64,000 nt of DNA, taken from contig JBBELK010000977.1 of the NCBI GenBank assembly GCA_037783545.1, positions 47,281 through 111,280 on the forward strand. The letters run 5' to 3'. Shown here one piece after another: positions 43,342-54,229 of this stretch. The notes beneath the pieces are model-generated. The model searched no databases, was not told the DNA's origin, and saw only the letters and a list, made by a program, of their open reading frames with translations. Each line of letters begins with the position of its first letter. Within the stretch, counting starts at the first letter, position 1. Position numbers and translations under genes: made by a program. Origin of the DNA: Henricia sp. BOLD:AAB3569. Taxonomy: Eukaryota; Echinodermata; Asteroidea; Spinulosida; Echinasteridae.

Positions 43342-44143
43342 AGGGACAAACCGGCTTACTGTATACATAATGTAGCAATCCAGCATCCTTGACAATAATA
43401 TTTTGATGGTCGTTGTGAAAAAGAAATTATCAAAATGTCACGTAATTAACTAGAAAGGTTTAACATTATAAAAAGAGACAAATGTTGGGCTATACGCTTT
43501 ACCAGCCGTCGCGATGTATTATGTATCATGTGTTTGTAAATAAAGGTGGCGTTCGATATGGGTCGACACGTGTTTAACATCGATTCCTTGTTTCCCCGAC
43601 TCATCACAGCTTGCATGATCCCTCAGGTCATGTCAGCGCTGACTCGAGGAAGCACATCAAACGCAACGTTTTGGTGTCTTTAGCGCCCTCAATAGGCCTA
43701 TGCTGTTTTTTCTTCGGATATTATTTATCGCCAAGAACGCGAAGCGAAGACACGAAAATCTGAGAGATTCTCTCATCCGTATCAACACCTACAAACCCTT
43801 CTTATGAAATCTGTTGGCAGATTTGTGTACAAATTGGAATAGTGTTCGAAGGACATTATTTTCCAACAAGAAGATAAACCAACCGCGAATGACAAAAGCA
43901 ACTCGCAATTTGCGCTGGTTTCTTCGGCTAGAAATACAACGACTCACAAGACCATGTGACTTTTCGGAACCAGAATCTGGTTCCGAAAAGTAACGTGACC
44001 TTGAATTTTTGAAAAATGCAAAAAAACTGCCAAATTTGACGGCGTCTTTTCAGGATATATCTAATTTACTCTGGAAAGCGCTTCATAATAATGTATGGGT
44101 CTATTTCGAGCCCAAAATAGCCCAACAAAGCCGGTGTGTCCCT
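43342..44143. mobile_element. TTAA MITE, AGGGACACACCGGC family, copy 2
   Basis: 802 bp, colinear with 15742-16561 including the internal hairpin, flanked by TTAA at 43338-43341 and 44144-44147. Confidence 0.88.
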
Positions 44144-44205
44144 TTAACTATTTAGTTATTGCTTTTGGGTAAAAACAAACGATTGTACCGGTAGTGTATT
44201 TATGT

Positions 44206-44355
44206 GGACGCTACTATAGAGCTTCTGCACCGGCGGCCATGACAGGGGGCAGGTTTTCATATTTAAATGATGTAACAATGGATCCACAAAGTGCCTACTC
44301 ATGCATAGCACAATGTGATTGCCCCCTGTCATGGCCGCCGTGCAAAGGCTATGCA
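44206..44355. mobile_element. MITE with GGCGGCCATGACAGGGG ends, copy 1
   Basis: GCACCGGCGGCCATGACAGG and CCCCCTGTCATGGCCGCCGTGC are inverted ends; ATTTAAATGATGTAACAATG inside. Confidence 0.7.
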
Positions 44356-44642
44356 CTCAGTGCATATGTCAGATCCATTAAAATACAGGATCTGTATTTT
44401 AATAAGGATGGATTCACCACGGGTACTACAAAGAAAGCACCTGAGACCTTATTATGGAATGTTGTAGCAAATTTGTTATAAAAACCTGCGGGTACGGTAC
44501 CTTTACAACTCTCCATTTATCAAGCAAATTCAAAATAATTCTGCCCTCTTCTCCCCAACCCCCCTCCTCCCAGCAAGTACTTGGACCTTTATCAGGAAAC
44601 ACAATCTGGTATTGGGCCAGCTAGACCCCACCAGTTGGTAAT

Positions 44643-44782
44643 AGACCCTTTGCACGGGCGGCCATGACGGTTGCAGTCACATTGTCACTATGCATCATGC
44701 ACGTGTACGCACTTTGTGGATCTATTGTCGCACCATTTAAAAACAAAAACCTGTCCCCTGTCATGGTCGTCGGTGCAAAGTG
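44643..44782. mobile_element. MITE with GGCGGCCATGACAGGGG ends, copy 2
   Basis: ACCCTTTGCACGGGCGGCCA and TGGTCGTCGGTGCAAAGTG; the interior (TTGTCACTATGCATCATGCA) is in inverse order to copy 1. Confidence 0.65.
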
Positions 44783-44873
44783 TCGATATGGCATGCCCTT
44801 ACTGCAGAGAGTTTGCGACTTGATTCAAATGAACAGCTTTGCTGTGCATTTGACCGTGTGATTGGCATAATAG

Positions 44874-45052
44874 ACTACTAAAGTGTGACGTCGGTTACCA
44901 TGGTAATTGGGTCTAAACACTCGCTGGTAATCTGAAACGCCCGTTGGTAAAGTGCGCAGGACAACAGTTCGCTGGTTTTAGTGTAGACCCAGTAACCCAG
45001 TAACACACAAAGGGTGACGTTTTCACTTCAGTATAGTCTATTGAAAACCACA
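44874..45052. mobile_element. CCAATTGCCATGGCAAC-core repeat, copy 4
   Basis: AATAGACTACTAAAGTGTGACG and CACTTCAGTATAGTCTATTG form inverted ends of about 180 bp element, with TTACCATGGTAATTGGGTCT inside. Confidence 0.6.
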
Positions 45053-45251
45053 CACAGCACCCAGAGCATTCTACGCTTGATGTGCATGTGAAACCAGGCC
45101 ATCGTGGCGTTACACAGCTAAACTTAACATTCGGTAGTGGTTGCTTGATGTGAACAGCATGCTTTTCGTTTGATCTTCGTTAACCCCAAATCCCTAGGGT
45201 GTATGCAAAATCGTATTGATTTTGGAGGATTGAGGAGTGTGGGGTTAAAGG

Positions 45252-46445
45252 TAGCCTTGTCCAAGGCTATGAAATTGTGTGAATCCGTGAAGAATTTGCC
45301 TGTATGCTATGCAGCGAAAGTGCACCATCGCGCAGTGAATTGTAGCCAACTGCAAAATAGTCTGGTTACCAAAATATCTTGGTCTGAATCCTGACTTCTC
45401 GGGCGAGGCTATATCATAGCCTTGTTCTTTCTGTATTCGATTTCTTATGTGTCTTTTATATCTGCGTTCGAAATCCGACGCAATTACTTATGCGAAACCC
45501 GAGTGCTTATAAATAATCATATCAGAGCACATCACTACTCGGGTCAAATGGAGCGTGTGACCGGTTTGCAAGCATAAACGTTTGTACGTCGTACATGTGT
45601 AGTGTTGTTGTTGTTGTAGTACATTTATGGCACGTACGGCAAACGTAGTGCCCACTGTGCCATCATGTGTAGTGTTGTTGTTGTTGTATATTTTATGGCA
45701 TCTTCGGCAACTAAGGCCCTTTATGCCATCAACTATACGGTTTTAGCTTTAACTATACTATTATCAACTTGAGATGACGAAGAAGGAGTTGCAGTTTTAG
45801 AAGTGGGAGGAAAACCCCCAGAGAAATGCCCCAGGGGAAAACCCACGCGGTCAAGTAGGGACTGCAAACCCAATCCACATAGACGCCCCGGATTCGAACC
45901 CGGGACCCCAGAGGTGAAAGGCGAGGAAAGAACCCGTACGCCAACCCGACCGCCCCAAATGTGTAGTGTACAGTATGTAGGCCTGTCTGATGCAATTATG
46001 GCGACATCACACGTAGTGTTACAACTGAGGAAATCAACGGTAGTTTGAATTATGCAGCCTACAAATTGCAAATTGATGACTTTCACGAAGACCAGAAGAT
46101 ATCCCTCACATATTTTCTGTAAAGGTATGACGTGTTTGTGAACTTACCAACTGGGTATAGGCTACGTACATAAAATCTGCTATTTTTCAAACGGCACCGT
46201 ATTGTTCTGTCAAAACAACCGTTAACCAATGAGCTTTCGCGTCTCGTAAAAACACATCGAATACAGAAAGAACAAGGCTATGATATAGCCTCGCCCGAGA
46301 AGTCAGGATTCAGACCAAGATATTTTGGTAACCAGACTATTTTGCAGTTGGCTACAATTCACCGCGCGATGGCGCACTTTCGCTGCATAGCATACAGGCA
46401 AATTCTTCACGGATTCAAACAATTTCATAGCCTTGGACAAGGCTA
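45252..46445. mobile_element. 1.2-kb inverted-repeat element with perfect 9-bp duplication
   Basis: Terminal repeats of about 190 bp (45252-45440 and 46262-46445) beginning TAGCCTTGTCCAAGGCTATG. GGTTAAAGG flanks both ends (45243-45251, 46446-46454). A 9-bp duplication with long TIRs fits a Mutator-like element. The interior includes the tRNA-like SINE; no transposase is seen. Confidence 0.85.
45595..45960 (-). repeat. tRNA-derived SINE-like segment with TTG repeat
   Basis: On the minus strand a B box GGTTCGAATCC sits in a hairpin-forming T arm (CCCGGGTTCGAATCCGGGG) after an A-box-like TTGGCGTACGGG; GTTGTTGTTGTTGTA blocks lie at 45603 and 45671. It sits inside the 45252-46445 inverted-repeat element. 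Confidence 0.45.
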
Positions 46446-46451
46446 GGTTAA

Positions 46452-46985
46452 AGGCCCTGTAGATGATCTGTTTTTGAGCGATTCTGCGAATAAAACCATT
46501 ATAAATCAAAAGAAATTTACATCAACAAACTCATCCGAAGAAATTTCAGCTTTGTCAAATGTACCACGTTTAAAAAAAAACATGAAAATCCATATATGCA
46601 TTTTCCTGGTCTTGGCGGGGTGTTTCAAATATTAATTCTCAGTTGATCGGGTATACTATGTGGCTTGCGTCATGCACTCTGTGGCGCACATCATATACTG
46701 CGTGTGCGCGCGATCCATAAAAATGCATCGCGTTGGAACACGCACACGCAGTACACAGCGCCCATGCATTTTGGACTGCGTAGATGCAAACCAAAAATAA
46801 GTAAATTGTTTGCAAACGATCTAAATAATTTCATCTTTACGGATTATTTTCTGGTAAAATTATATCATTTTGAGCGGAAACCTTTCATTGGGTAGTTGCT
46901 ATTAATTCAATCTTTACTTTCAGAACATTTCCCTGTAAACTCGTCGATTACTTTTTGGGGTCATTGCAAATGATACACTGGGCCT
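46452..46985. mobile_element. TTAA MITE, AGGCCCTGTRGATG family, copy 1
   Basis: 534 bp between TTAA at 46448-46451 and 46986-46989, ends AGGCCCTGTAGATGATCTG and CACTGGGCCT. Its left boundary carries the target duplication of the 45252-46445 element. Confidence 0.85.
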
Positions 46986-47343
46986 TTAAGTTAGATGTCC
47001 ACATAGGCTTCAGTAAATAACAATGATAAATGCCTAACTAATCTGCGTCAAACGAACCTATTTCCCTAATGCAGAGCTGCCAGCTTTCCCAGATTTTGAA
47101 ACAGATTTCCCAGAAAATAATTGATCTTGTGACTCGATCCTGACACAGATAAAAACCTTGGATTGTCAATTAGCAACCTCAGAGATTTATAGATGTATCT
47201 GAAGTCAGGAGATCAGCCCACTTTGCATGTGTCTTCTTTAAAAGCTGAGAAAGTTGGAAGTTCTGCTAATGTAAACGGGGTCAATGACTTGTGAGAACGT
47301 GCAACTGGCTTGACTACAGCACTGCCTTTGAACAGTATTACAT

Positions 47344-48655
47344 TCAGCTTTTGGTCGTTTTTCTTTGTTTTGCCTTCAGCCTAGCAGATTTGACTCTAAG
47401 TGGTTTGGAATTCATCTTGGCCGCACTTGTGCTAAGTGGCTCATCCGTCAAAGATTTCTTTCGCTGAGAAGTAAAACTTTTTCCCGGCAACAGAGAATCC
47501 CTCCCAATTTTCCTGGAGTGACAACAGCCCCCTGAAGTTGCAGTCCTGGGTCTCGAAGGCCGATCTCCACTAGCATCAGGCGTAGAAGACAGTCTTAGTT
47601 TAGCCATTTTGCACGAAATGTTCTTAGCCATCGCCGAAACTGGCCGCGGTTTTTTCACCCGTTGTTTTGTGCTATTGAATGTCGCAAATGCGGATTTCGG
47701 TCGGCCAAGGGTCGTCACATTTTCATTAATGGTGGATTTTTGAGTTGAGGTTCGGGTCGAGGTGCAAGTCCTGCACGATTTGGGTTTTGGTGGGGGGTCT
47801 TTCTCTTCCTGTCTCAGTTGTCTTACATAGAGATGATAGCCGAACTCCGTACAGGAACCTTTGCAGTACTCCTGTGAGCAACGTGGACATCCGTCGTTCG
47901 GAAAATCTTGCCGGTTTGTGCAGTTCCCGACACATAAGGGTTGCAGACATTCAGAGGAGCAATTCTTGCTCCGTTGGGGCCTAGCTAGGGCACTCTGTGC
48001 CCGATCAGTGGGCAGGGATGCGACGGAATTCCAACCTTTCCTAATCTGGGTTGCTGATGCTGCTCTCTTTGGTGGGGACATCTCCTGGCCGCTCTCCCAT
48101 TCCACGCTAGCAATTTGCAACCGCTCCATCTCGATCAAGCGATCAATTAATTTCTCTTCAAGTTCGTTAGGCAGGGCCCTGACGGCATTCCTCCAATCTT
48201 CCTTCAGTAGACTTAGCTCGAGCAAATCGAAGTAACAGTAAGGTTTACTCAGGGCTTCGGGGTAAGGCTCCTGTTTTTTCTTACTGGCACTCGAGGAACG
48301 ATACAAAAACCTTCCCCTGTGACCGTGAACATCCAAGTCTTCCGGGAGTAGATCGAAGTTTGGTGGGGTTCGAACTCTCAACTCACGAGAATCTTTGTCA
48401 GAGTCGGATGCAGAATGGCTATCGTTGTCACTTACGGTAAAATCCGGTTTTGCATTGTTAGAAACGAAATCGAACGGTCCTGGGTGCGTGGGATCAATGT
48501 CGGGGTGGTTCTCACCACCGAGGGCATGGATTATTCTGGGGGTGAGATGGTCAAAATCTCCAGCAGCATGGGATCCGTTGAGGGCTGTGGTTGAATGCGG
48601 TCGTTGATTAAGCTCTGGTGCTGTGTGTCTCACAGCAACTGACGAGTGTGGCCGT
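47344..48655 (-). CDS. Terminal exon of unrecognised gene (Cys cluster, basic tail)
   Basis: A 1312-nt open frame, the longest in the window, starting after acceptor ccactgtag and ending at a TGA at 47344. Its length, non-repetitive composition and motif content make it clearly coding. Confidence 0.85.
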
Positions 48656-51583
48656 CTACAGTGGATTAACAAGTATTTAAATATAAGCAATTCATCAAAC
48701 ACAAAGTATAATGCCACTGACAATCACAAATCGAGTCACAAATTGCGTCACATCGAAACAAAATATTCGAATAATGATTATTTCGTATTTGAATATTTTA
48801 AAAGGTTGATGAGTGATGAGTTGTTATTTAAGGTTTGTTTTGCCCGTACCCGACGTAATTAATAACACTGTATACTCAGTGCTTTCCTGTATATAGCGTG
48901 CTCGGGTGAGACTCGAACCCACGACCTCCTGCAAACAAGGCAGACGTCTCAACCACTTGTTCCGTAAATTGGGAGAAAAGGAACCACTTGACAGCGCCCT
49001 CACGCGATCAGGAATACGGCCTATACAGATTAATGCATAGTGCTCAGTAGAAACACTGCATGACCTCACCTCCTTTGTGACGTTTGAATTGGTTTACATT
49101 GAAGGACTGTTGCCTGAATGTTAGCAGTATCTACGGCAGGGCTGGAACTAATGCTAACCGGTCGCTGGGGTAAGCTTGCAGCTAGCTGGGTAGGACGTAT
49201 GACAGGAACATGTTTCTCTCCGTCTGAATAAAAGCTCTGATGGTACAAATGTAGACATAATTATTGGCATAATTATTTTCACAAACATAAGTGGACTACA
49301 GTGATCGATACAACAGACGCAATAATTACGTCAATTCATTTTGTGGCAGTCCAGCAGAAAACCATTTGGGTTCTCCACGTCAACACAAGAACGGCGGTCG
49401 GAATGTCAAGGGCTTTTTTCGGGAATAGGCCAAAAAAGCTCGAATTTCATGACAGCATTGGCCTTCACCTTTGCTGCAATGCCCTTGGGCCAATTTCATA
49501 GAGCTGCTTAAGCATGAAAAATTGCTTAAGCATGAAAAACCTTGCTTGATAAAATGAGGTTCCCACTAAAAATTTCATGCGATTGTCATGGAAATGAAAC
49601 AGTCCTCTAACACTGGTAATACACTATTTCTATCACATGAGGATTTAACTGGTAACGTTCTCTACTAAGCAAGTGTTTTTTGTGCTTAAGCACATTTTTG
49701 TGCTTAAACACCTCTATGAAATTGGGCCCTAGTAATCTTTGGGGCTGGCAAATTTTGGATGAGCTGCAGCAGGACAAATGCGGGACAGTAAAGAAATTGA
49801 AGGGGTAGGGAGCATGTCATCCCGCAAAAGATCCTTCATAAAGAGCCCCGAAAATTGACTACTAAAGATGGTTTTGACATGGATAGGGTTGGGATTATCA
49901 AAGAAACTGGTAAATTGCAATGATTTTTATTTCTAAAATATATGTCAGAAATATCTAAACCCTTTATATGGTTTACGGTAGATATGGTTAGTAAAAAAAG
50001 TCACAAGTCTACCAGGGGTTTTATCACTAGTCACAAAGTATTCAGACCAACAAAAGACATTAATTCATTTAAAGGGCCCCTAAAATGGTGTTTTTATCAA
50101 TGAAATCTGTGCTATGGAACTAGCCCATTAATTTACAATCATAAAAACCCTACTTGAAAGTTGTTTGGGGGGTTAAAATCAAGGTTTTTGATTTTTATGC
50201 TAATGAAAATTTACATATGCATGAGCAAAGTGGTGATGTCACTTTAGGAAAACACAGGAAAATCTCATTCAACTGTTCACAAAAGTTTCCACAATTTTCT
50301 CCAACTTGTGTAACCCATGATGGTTTAGGTTTGTTTTACATGTTGCCTGTTGCAAACCATGAAAAAAACTAAGGCTGGAAACTGCAGCATTTTTGCACAA
50401 TTCCAGTTTAAAGTCTTATGTTTTTTCTTTGCTTTTCTGCTTTGTGTTCCTAAAGTGACATGCCCCAAACAGCGCCCTCCGTCTGTAAGTTTATGTGAAG
50501 AAATTTTCAAAGTTGAAAAATGCCACTTTTTATTCATGGGGCATCAAAATGAACAGTAGTATTGTCTTTCTACACAAGTAATCCTTCATATGCAGCAGAA
50601 ACTGTGCATTTTAGGGGCCCTTTAACCGACTTGTGGCTAAGACCCATATACACTCGACAACAAAATTCTGTCACCAGTAAGACATTTATAGATATTTATT
50701 ATTAAATTGGATTTAATGTAGGAAAATAATATATCAAATTTTAGCTGAACATATCACTCAAAGGAATAGAGCTCAAGAGAGATCATGATGGCAAGCTTCA
50801 CTGAACAGGAATGCAACAAAGGAGTGTGGGGTCAGAATGAAAAACACCAAAGAACAATGCAACTTGTGATTTGGGCAATTTGTGTGTAGACAATTAGGAA
50901 ATTTTTAAGTGAGTTTGGATTTATCAATGTCTTGTCAAAAACATCCAAATCAAAATGGTTAAATTGTCCAATCTGAATCGTGCCATTGCATTAGGTATGG
51001 TGGAAGCAAAATACTGAACTGTAACTCCCCTTGCTTGAGTGCAATAAAGTTGACATCGTTGTTTTTTTGTGTTTTTATTCTGACCCAACACTCGTTTGTT
51101 GCATTCCTGTTCCGTGAAGCTTGCCATCATAGACTCCGTTGAGCTCTATTCCTTTGAGTGACATGTTCAGCTAAAATTTGATATATTATTTTCCTACATT
51201 AAATCCAATTTCATAATAAATATCTACAAATGTCTTACTGGTGACAGAACGTTTTTGGTCGAGTGTACTTGTGAGGAGTGCAAGGCTTTGTAGTTGCTTT
51301 TACAGGGCACATAATAATGGTATAATAAACCTTAGCATCCTACCTTAAATCCATTGGTGTGATATCTGCTGAGATGTTGGCCAACCTCTTGCACCTGGGC
51401 GGAGAGTTTTCGGAAAGTGTCCTGCATTTAACAAAATGGATAAGGGCTGTCTATTTAAGTACACAGGCACAAGGGGAGGACTACTACCACACTACTCATT
51501 GCTACGTACAAAACGGAACATTCTCCGGATAGCCGGAACAAATTGCAGCATGCTTACCTGCGTGATTTTGTAGAGTGTGACAT
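47344..51583 (-). CDS. Unrecognised protein with Cys cluster and RPxSA motifs, 3' part of gene
   Basis: Four exons join in phase on the minus strand: 51583-51558 (26 nt), 51421-51344 (78 nt), 49236-49070 (167 nt) and 48655-47344 (1312 nt with stop), about 527 residues in all. I do not recognise the protein. Visible features: a predicted helical N-terminal part (DTFRKLSAQVQEVGQHLSRY), Pro/Ser-rich linkers, a conserved-looking block YCYFDLLELSLLKEDWRNAV with a following Leu/Glu helix, a cysteine cluster (CSSECLQPLCVGNC and CPRCSQEYCKGSC, about nine Cys), and a basic C-terminus with repeated KSA/QSA/VSA motifs (RPKSA, RPVSA, RVKSA). Such basic motif-rich tails occur in cytoskeletal and ciliary proteins, which is only a guess here. 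The 5' exons were not identified; they should lie above 51.6 kb or beyond the window. Confidence 0.72.
48880..49000 (-). repeat. tRNA-derived SINE-like segment
   Basis: The minus strand reads A-box-like AGTGGTTGAGACGTCTGCC, then a perfect-loop T arm GTGGGTTCGAGTCTCAC with B box GGTTCGAGTC. No matching 5' acceptor strand exists, so it is tRNA-derived rather than a tRNA gene. It sits in the intron between the last two exons of the unrecognised gene. Confidence 0.5.
49070..49236 (-). CDS. Exon of unrecognised gene (Pro/Ser-rich)
   Basis: 167 nt encoding SFYSDGEKHVPVIRPTQLA onward to PIQTSQR. It ends in phase 2 at a gtgagg donor, completing an Arg codon with the first base of the terminal exon. 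Confidence 0.72.
49487..49729. mobile_element. MITE with GGGCCAATTTCATAGAG ends
   Basis: 243 bp; inverted GGGCCAATTTCATAGAG / CTCTATGAAATTGGGCCC and internal TGCTTAAGCA hairpins. Intron of the unrecognised gene. Confidence 0.78.
50073..50621. mobile_element. TTAA MITE, AGGGCCCCTAAAATGG family, copy 1
   Basis: 549 bp, ends AGGGCCCCTAAAATGG and TTTTAGGGGCCCT, TTAA at 50069-50072 and 50622-50625. It lies in the intron between exons 51344-51421 and 49070-49236 of the unrecognised gene. Confidence 0.86.
50651..51265. mobile_element. Tc1/mariner-like element without transposase
   Basis: 615 bp with terminal repeats of about 190 bp starting CACTCGACAACAAAATTCTG, flanked by TA on both sides. The middle carries only short frames. 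It lies in an intron of the unrecognised gene. Confidence 0.75.
51344..51421 (-). CDS. Exon of unrecognised gene (helical segment)
   Basis: 78 nt, 26 codons in phase 0 on both sides, from DTFRKLSAQVQ to HTNGFK. The acceptor is taaatgcag and the donor gtagga. Confidence 0.65.
51558..51583 (-). CDS. 26-nt microexon of unrecognised gene
   Basis: A strong polypyrimidine acceptor (ttttctctgacttacag) and a gtaagc donor bracket 26 nt that read VTLYKITQ into the next exon in phase. The call rests on splice-site quality and frame only. Confidence 0.55.
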
Positions 51584-52690
51584 CTGTAAGTCAGAGAAAA
51601 CAAAAAACAGTCATCAAAACTATTGTTGATCTAAAGGTTATATCTCGAATCACACAGAGCCTTTTCAAGCGTTTATGTATACATACAATTGATGCGTGTT
51701 GCATGCTGTGAGAAAACTTAGCACAGAGAGAATTTAGAGGGAAATAAATGACGGACTGAAAACAGAATCAACTTGGGTAACATTTGTTTTTGTGGTGCCA
51801 ATTTCTCTTCGCGAAATGTTTTCTCTCTAAGTGCGTCAAATTTACACATGCTAACAGTGAAAATGTGCAGTGCGAATTCAGTTGTAAGGCACTTGCCATG
51901 TTGTGCACAATGCAGCTGAATAAATTGCACAAATGCAGAACTGCTTAGGGAGAAGGTTGTTGGGTAGAATTTCTTTGTTTTTCTTTACACAATAGACGAA
52001 TCCCAAATTAGCTCGTTCTGCGCACTTCCACATTGAAACCGAGGGTCCCCGTGTCAAGTCGGCAGTACACATGCGCTACAGGTAAATACGTGCTGTTCCT
52101 CGTAACGTGTAGGACTTTTTGTGCCTTCACGTGCGTACATTAGTTCACTTGCGGGTTTAATACATTACGAGAAATTTGTGAACTGCCCGTGTGAAATGAG
52201 GGCGCTGTATACGTTTTGCGCACGTGACGTATTTTTTAACATGTAACTAAGGCCAAAGTGCACTTGCGCTTTGCACGCGCTACATAATGCACGATCAGTG
52301 CTGCATTACTGTATACGTAGTTAGAGTAGAGTAGGTTTGTCATGCCAATGTACACTGTACAAGTTCACTTAACAAGATTTGTTTTCGTTGAATATACCCC
52401 CTTTATTGAAACTATTTGCACATTTGCTAAGGCTAGCCATTTTCTCGGCAGAAAGCCCTATAGTCCGGCATATTGTACGCTTACATGTGCCTTTTGTGTC
52501 ACAAATCATTGCACAAATGGGGTGATTTTCACATCATGTACAGTATTTTCGTCTAAAATTAGTACTTTCGTTCTGTTCGTTGGTGTGCACATCATGACGT
52601 ATTTTTTTCAATATTTGACATTGACATTTGTAACCCGGCTGTGCGTGTCAAACATATCCAAATGTAAATAAAGTACATTGCCTAAAGCAC
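51584..52690. other. Upstream of known exons of the unrecognised gene
   Basis: Expected to hold further exons or its promoter; none could be identified from splice signals and frame. Confidence 0.4.
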
Positions 52691-52717
52691 AGGAAGCGAC
52701 ACTTAAGAATGGGTGTC

Positions 52718-52828
52718 GTGGGGGGGAGGGGGGGGGGGGGGGATGGGGGGGGAGGATTGGGGGGGGGGGGGGGGGGGGGGGTGGGGGGGTGGGGGGGTGG
52801 GGGGGGGGGGGGGGGTGGGGGGGTGGAG
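52718..52828 (+). repeat. Guanine tract of about 110 bases
   Basis: Almost pure G with scattered T and A. It can form G-quadruplexes on the plus strand. The Gly-rich open frames over it are artefacts. Assembly length is unreliable here. Confidence 0.9.
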
Positions 52829-53261
52829 GTTTATAGGGTTTATCATACCATTGCTATCAACACTTTTAGTCGGATTTTACTTGTCAACTCGTGAAGGAAA
52901 ATTTTGGGTAACTGCAAATGATGTATTAATAAATAAAACAAATAATTTCTGAAAGCTAATTGTGGTGTTGATAATGAAAAGTAATTTTCATTGTGAGCGT
53001 CCCCCAATTATTAAATAATTCAGTGCATATAGACAATTATTGCTGCGTACCGCCAGCTGTGAAATGCGCGTTGCCTTTGTTTAGTCTTCGTTACACTCAA
53101 TTTGACACGGTGATTATAGTCAAACAACACAATGCCGGGACGCCTCACATTATATCTTGATGAGACAGATTATGCTATAGTTGACTGGGCAACTCTTAAT
53201 ATCTGTATGCACTGAATTATTTAATAATTGGGGGACGCTCAATGAAAATTAATTTTCATTA

Positions 53262-53577
53262 GGCCAAACAAAATAAATGGTGCGTTTACGGTAACGGCTT
53301 AAAAAAAATCCAGGTAGGTAGGTAGGAAAATAATTTTATTTTGTCATTTTCTTTTTACATTTCAGTTCATGCATTTGCGTGTTGTTTTGCAATATTTGAA
53401 ACTCACTATTAACACTATTAACAGCTTCAAGTGTAGAAAATGTTATGTTCGTTTGAAATTATTGCAAAAATTGCTCATTAAAAATTATCAACTTGAAAAT
53501 TGGCAATAAAAGGTTTTGGCCTCACCAATTCTAGGTCGGTCGGGTTACCGTAAACACACCGTTTATTTTGTTTGGCC
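53262..53577. mobile_element. Harbinger-like MITE with TTA duplication
   Basis: 316 bp with ends GGCCAAACAAAATAAATGG and its approximate complement, flanked by TTA on both sides (53259-53261, 53578-53580). The flanks rejoin to TTTTCATTATCAACACC, matching uninterrupted copies (reverse strand) near 52971 and 55130. Confidence 0.8.
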
Positions 53578-53756
53578 TTATCAACACCGCAATCAGCTTT
53601 CAGAAATTATTTGTTTTATTTATTAAAGCACAATACAACAGTTGCAGTTACCCAAAATTTTCCTTCACGAGTTGACAAGTAAAATCCGACTAAAAGCGTT
53701 GATAGCAATGGTATGATAAATCCCATATACCTCGCCTCCCCGATCACCATTCTTAA

Positions 53757-54200
53757 AGTTGCATTGCCCGTGTTTCGGTGAAAGGATTAAAAAAATTAAT
53801 TTACACAAGCGAACAGAATTTAGAAAGTTTTACGTGTCTCTGTAACGAAAAATATCAAAAACTTAAATTTCCGACGTCGGGAATTGGAGATACAAGCCTT
53901 TTTCTTGAAACGTGCTTCACATGTTGTACATGTGCCCGTACGCTCATATGTACATAGTATGTGTACAATGTACACATGTACGCACACATGTACATTTACG
54001 TCATAACCCTGTCGATTAAATGACCTGCCAGCCATTTAATCATTTCTTGTTTTTAATCGACTGGCATTAATCCTTGACGGATTTTTACGTTCGTGGTACC
54101 AAATGAAAGCTGATAACTTTTTCTATTCTAGAAAAATACCTATTTAACTTTTAAAAAAAAATTGTACGCCCAAATCGGCCCAAACACGGGCAGTGCAACT
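53757..54200. mobile_element. TTAA MITE, AGTTGCAYTGCCCGTG family
   Basis: 444 bp with ends AGTTGCATTGCCCGTGTTT / AAACACGGGCAGTGCAACT and TTAA on both sides. The flanks rejoin to GCGACACTTAAGAATG, a sequence present uninterrupted at about 52697, 54948 and 56140. Confidence 0.9.
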
Positions 54201-54229
54201 TTAAGTGTCGCATCCTGTGCGTTTGGGAG

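Larger units (their letters stand above)
52697..53756. repeat. Palindromic host repeat, copy 1, carrying a G tract and a Harbinger-like MITE
   Basis: The left arm (from GCGACACTTAAGAATGGGTG, through 52845-53030) recurs inverted at 53215-53756. The arms share TCGGATTTTACTTGTCAACT, GAAAGCTAATTGYGGTGTTG and TAATTGGGGGACGCTCA. A related arm lies at 54945-55365 and a remnant at 41060-41150. Confidence 0.75.

Noticed and set aside
48880-48975. A functional tRNA gene on the minus strand
   Set aside because: The T arm is good, but no acceptor strand pairs with it.
52709-52952. Glycine-rich open frames
   Set aside because: They are only the G tract read in two frames.
53820-54035. 71-codon minus-strand frame
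   Set aside because: Lies wholly inside the 53757-54200 MITE and includes simple TGTACA-type repeats.
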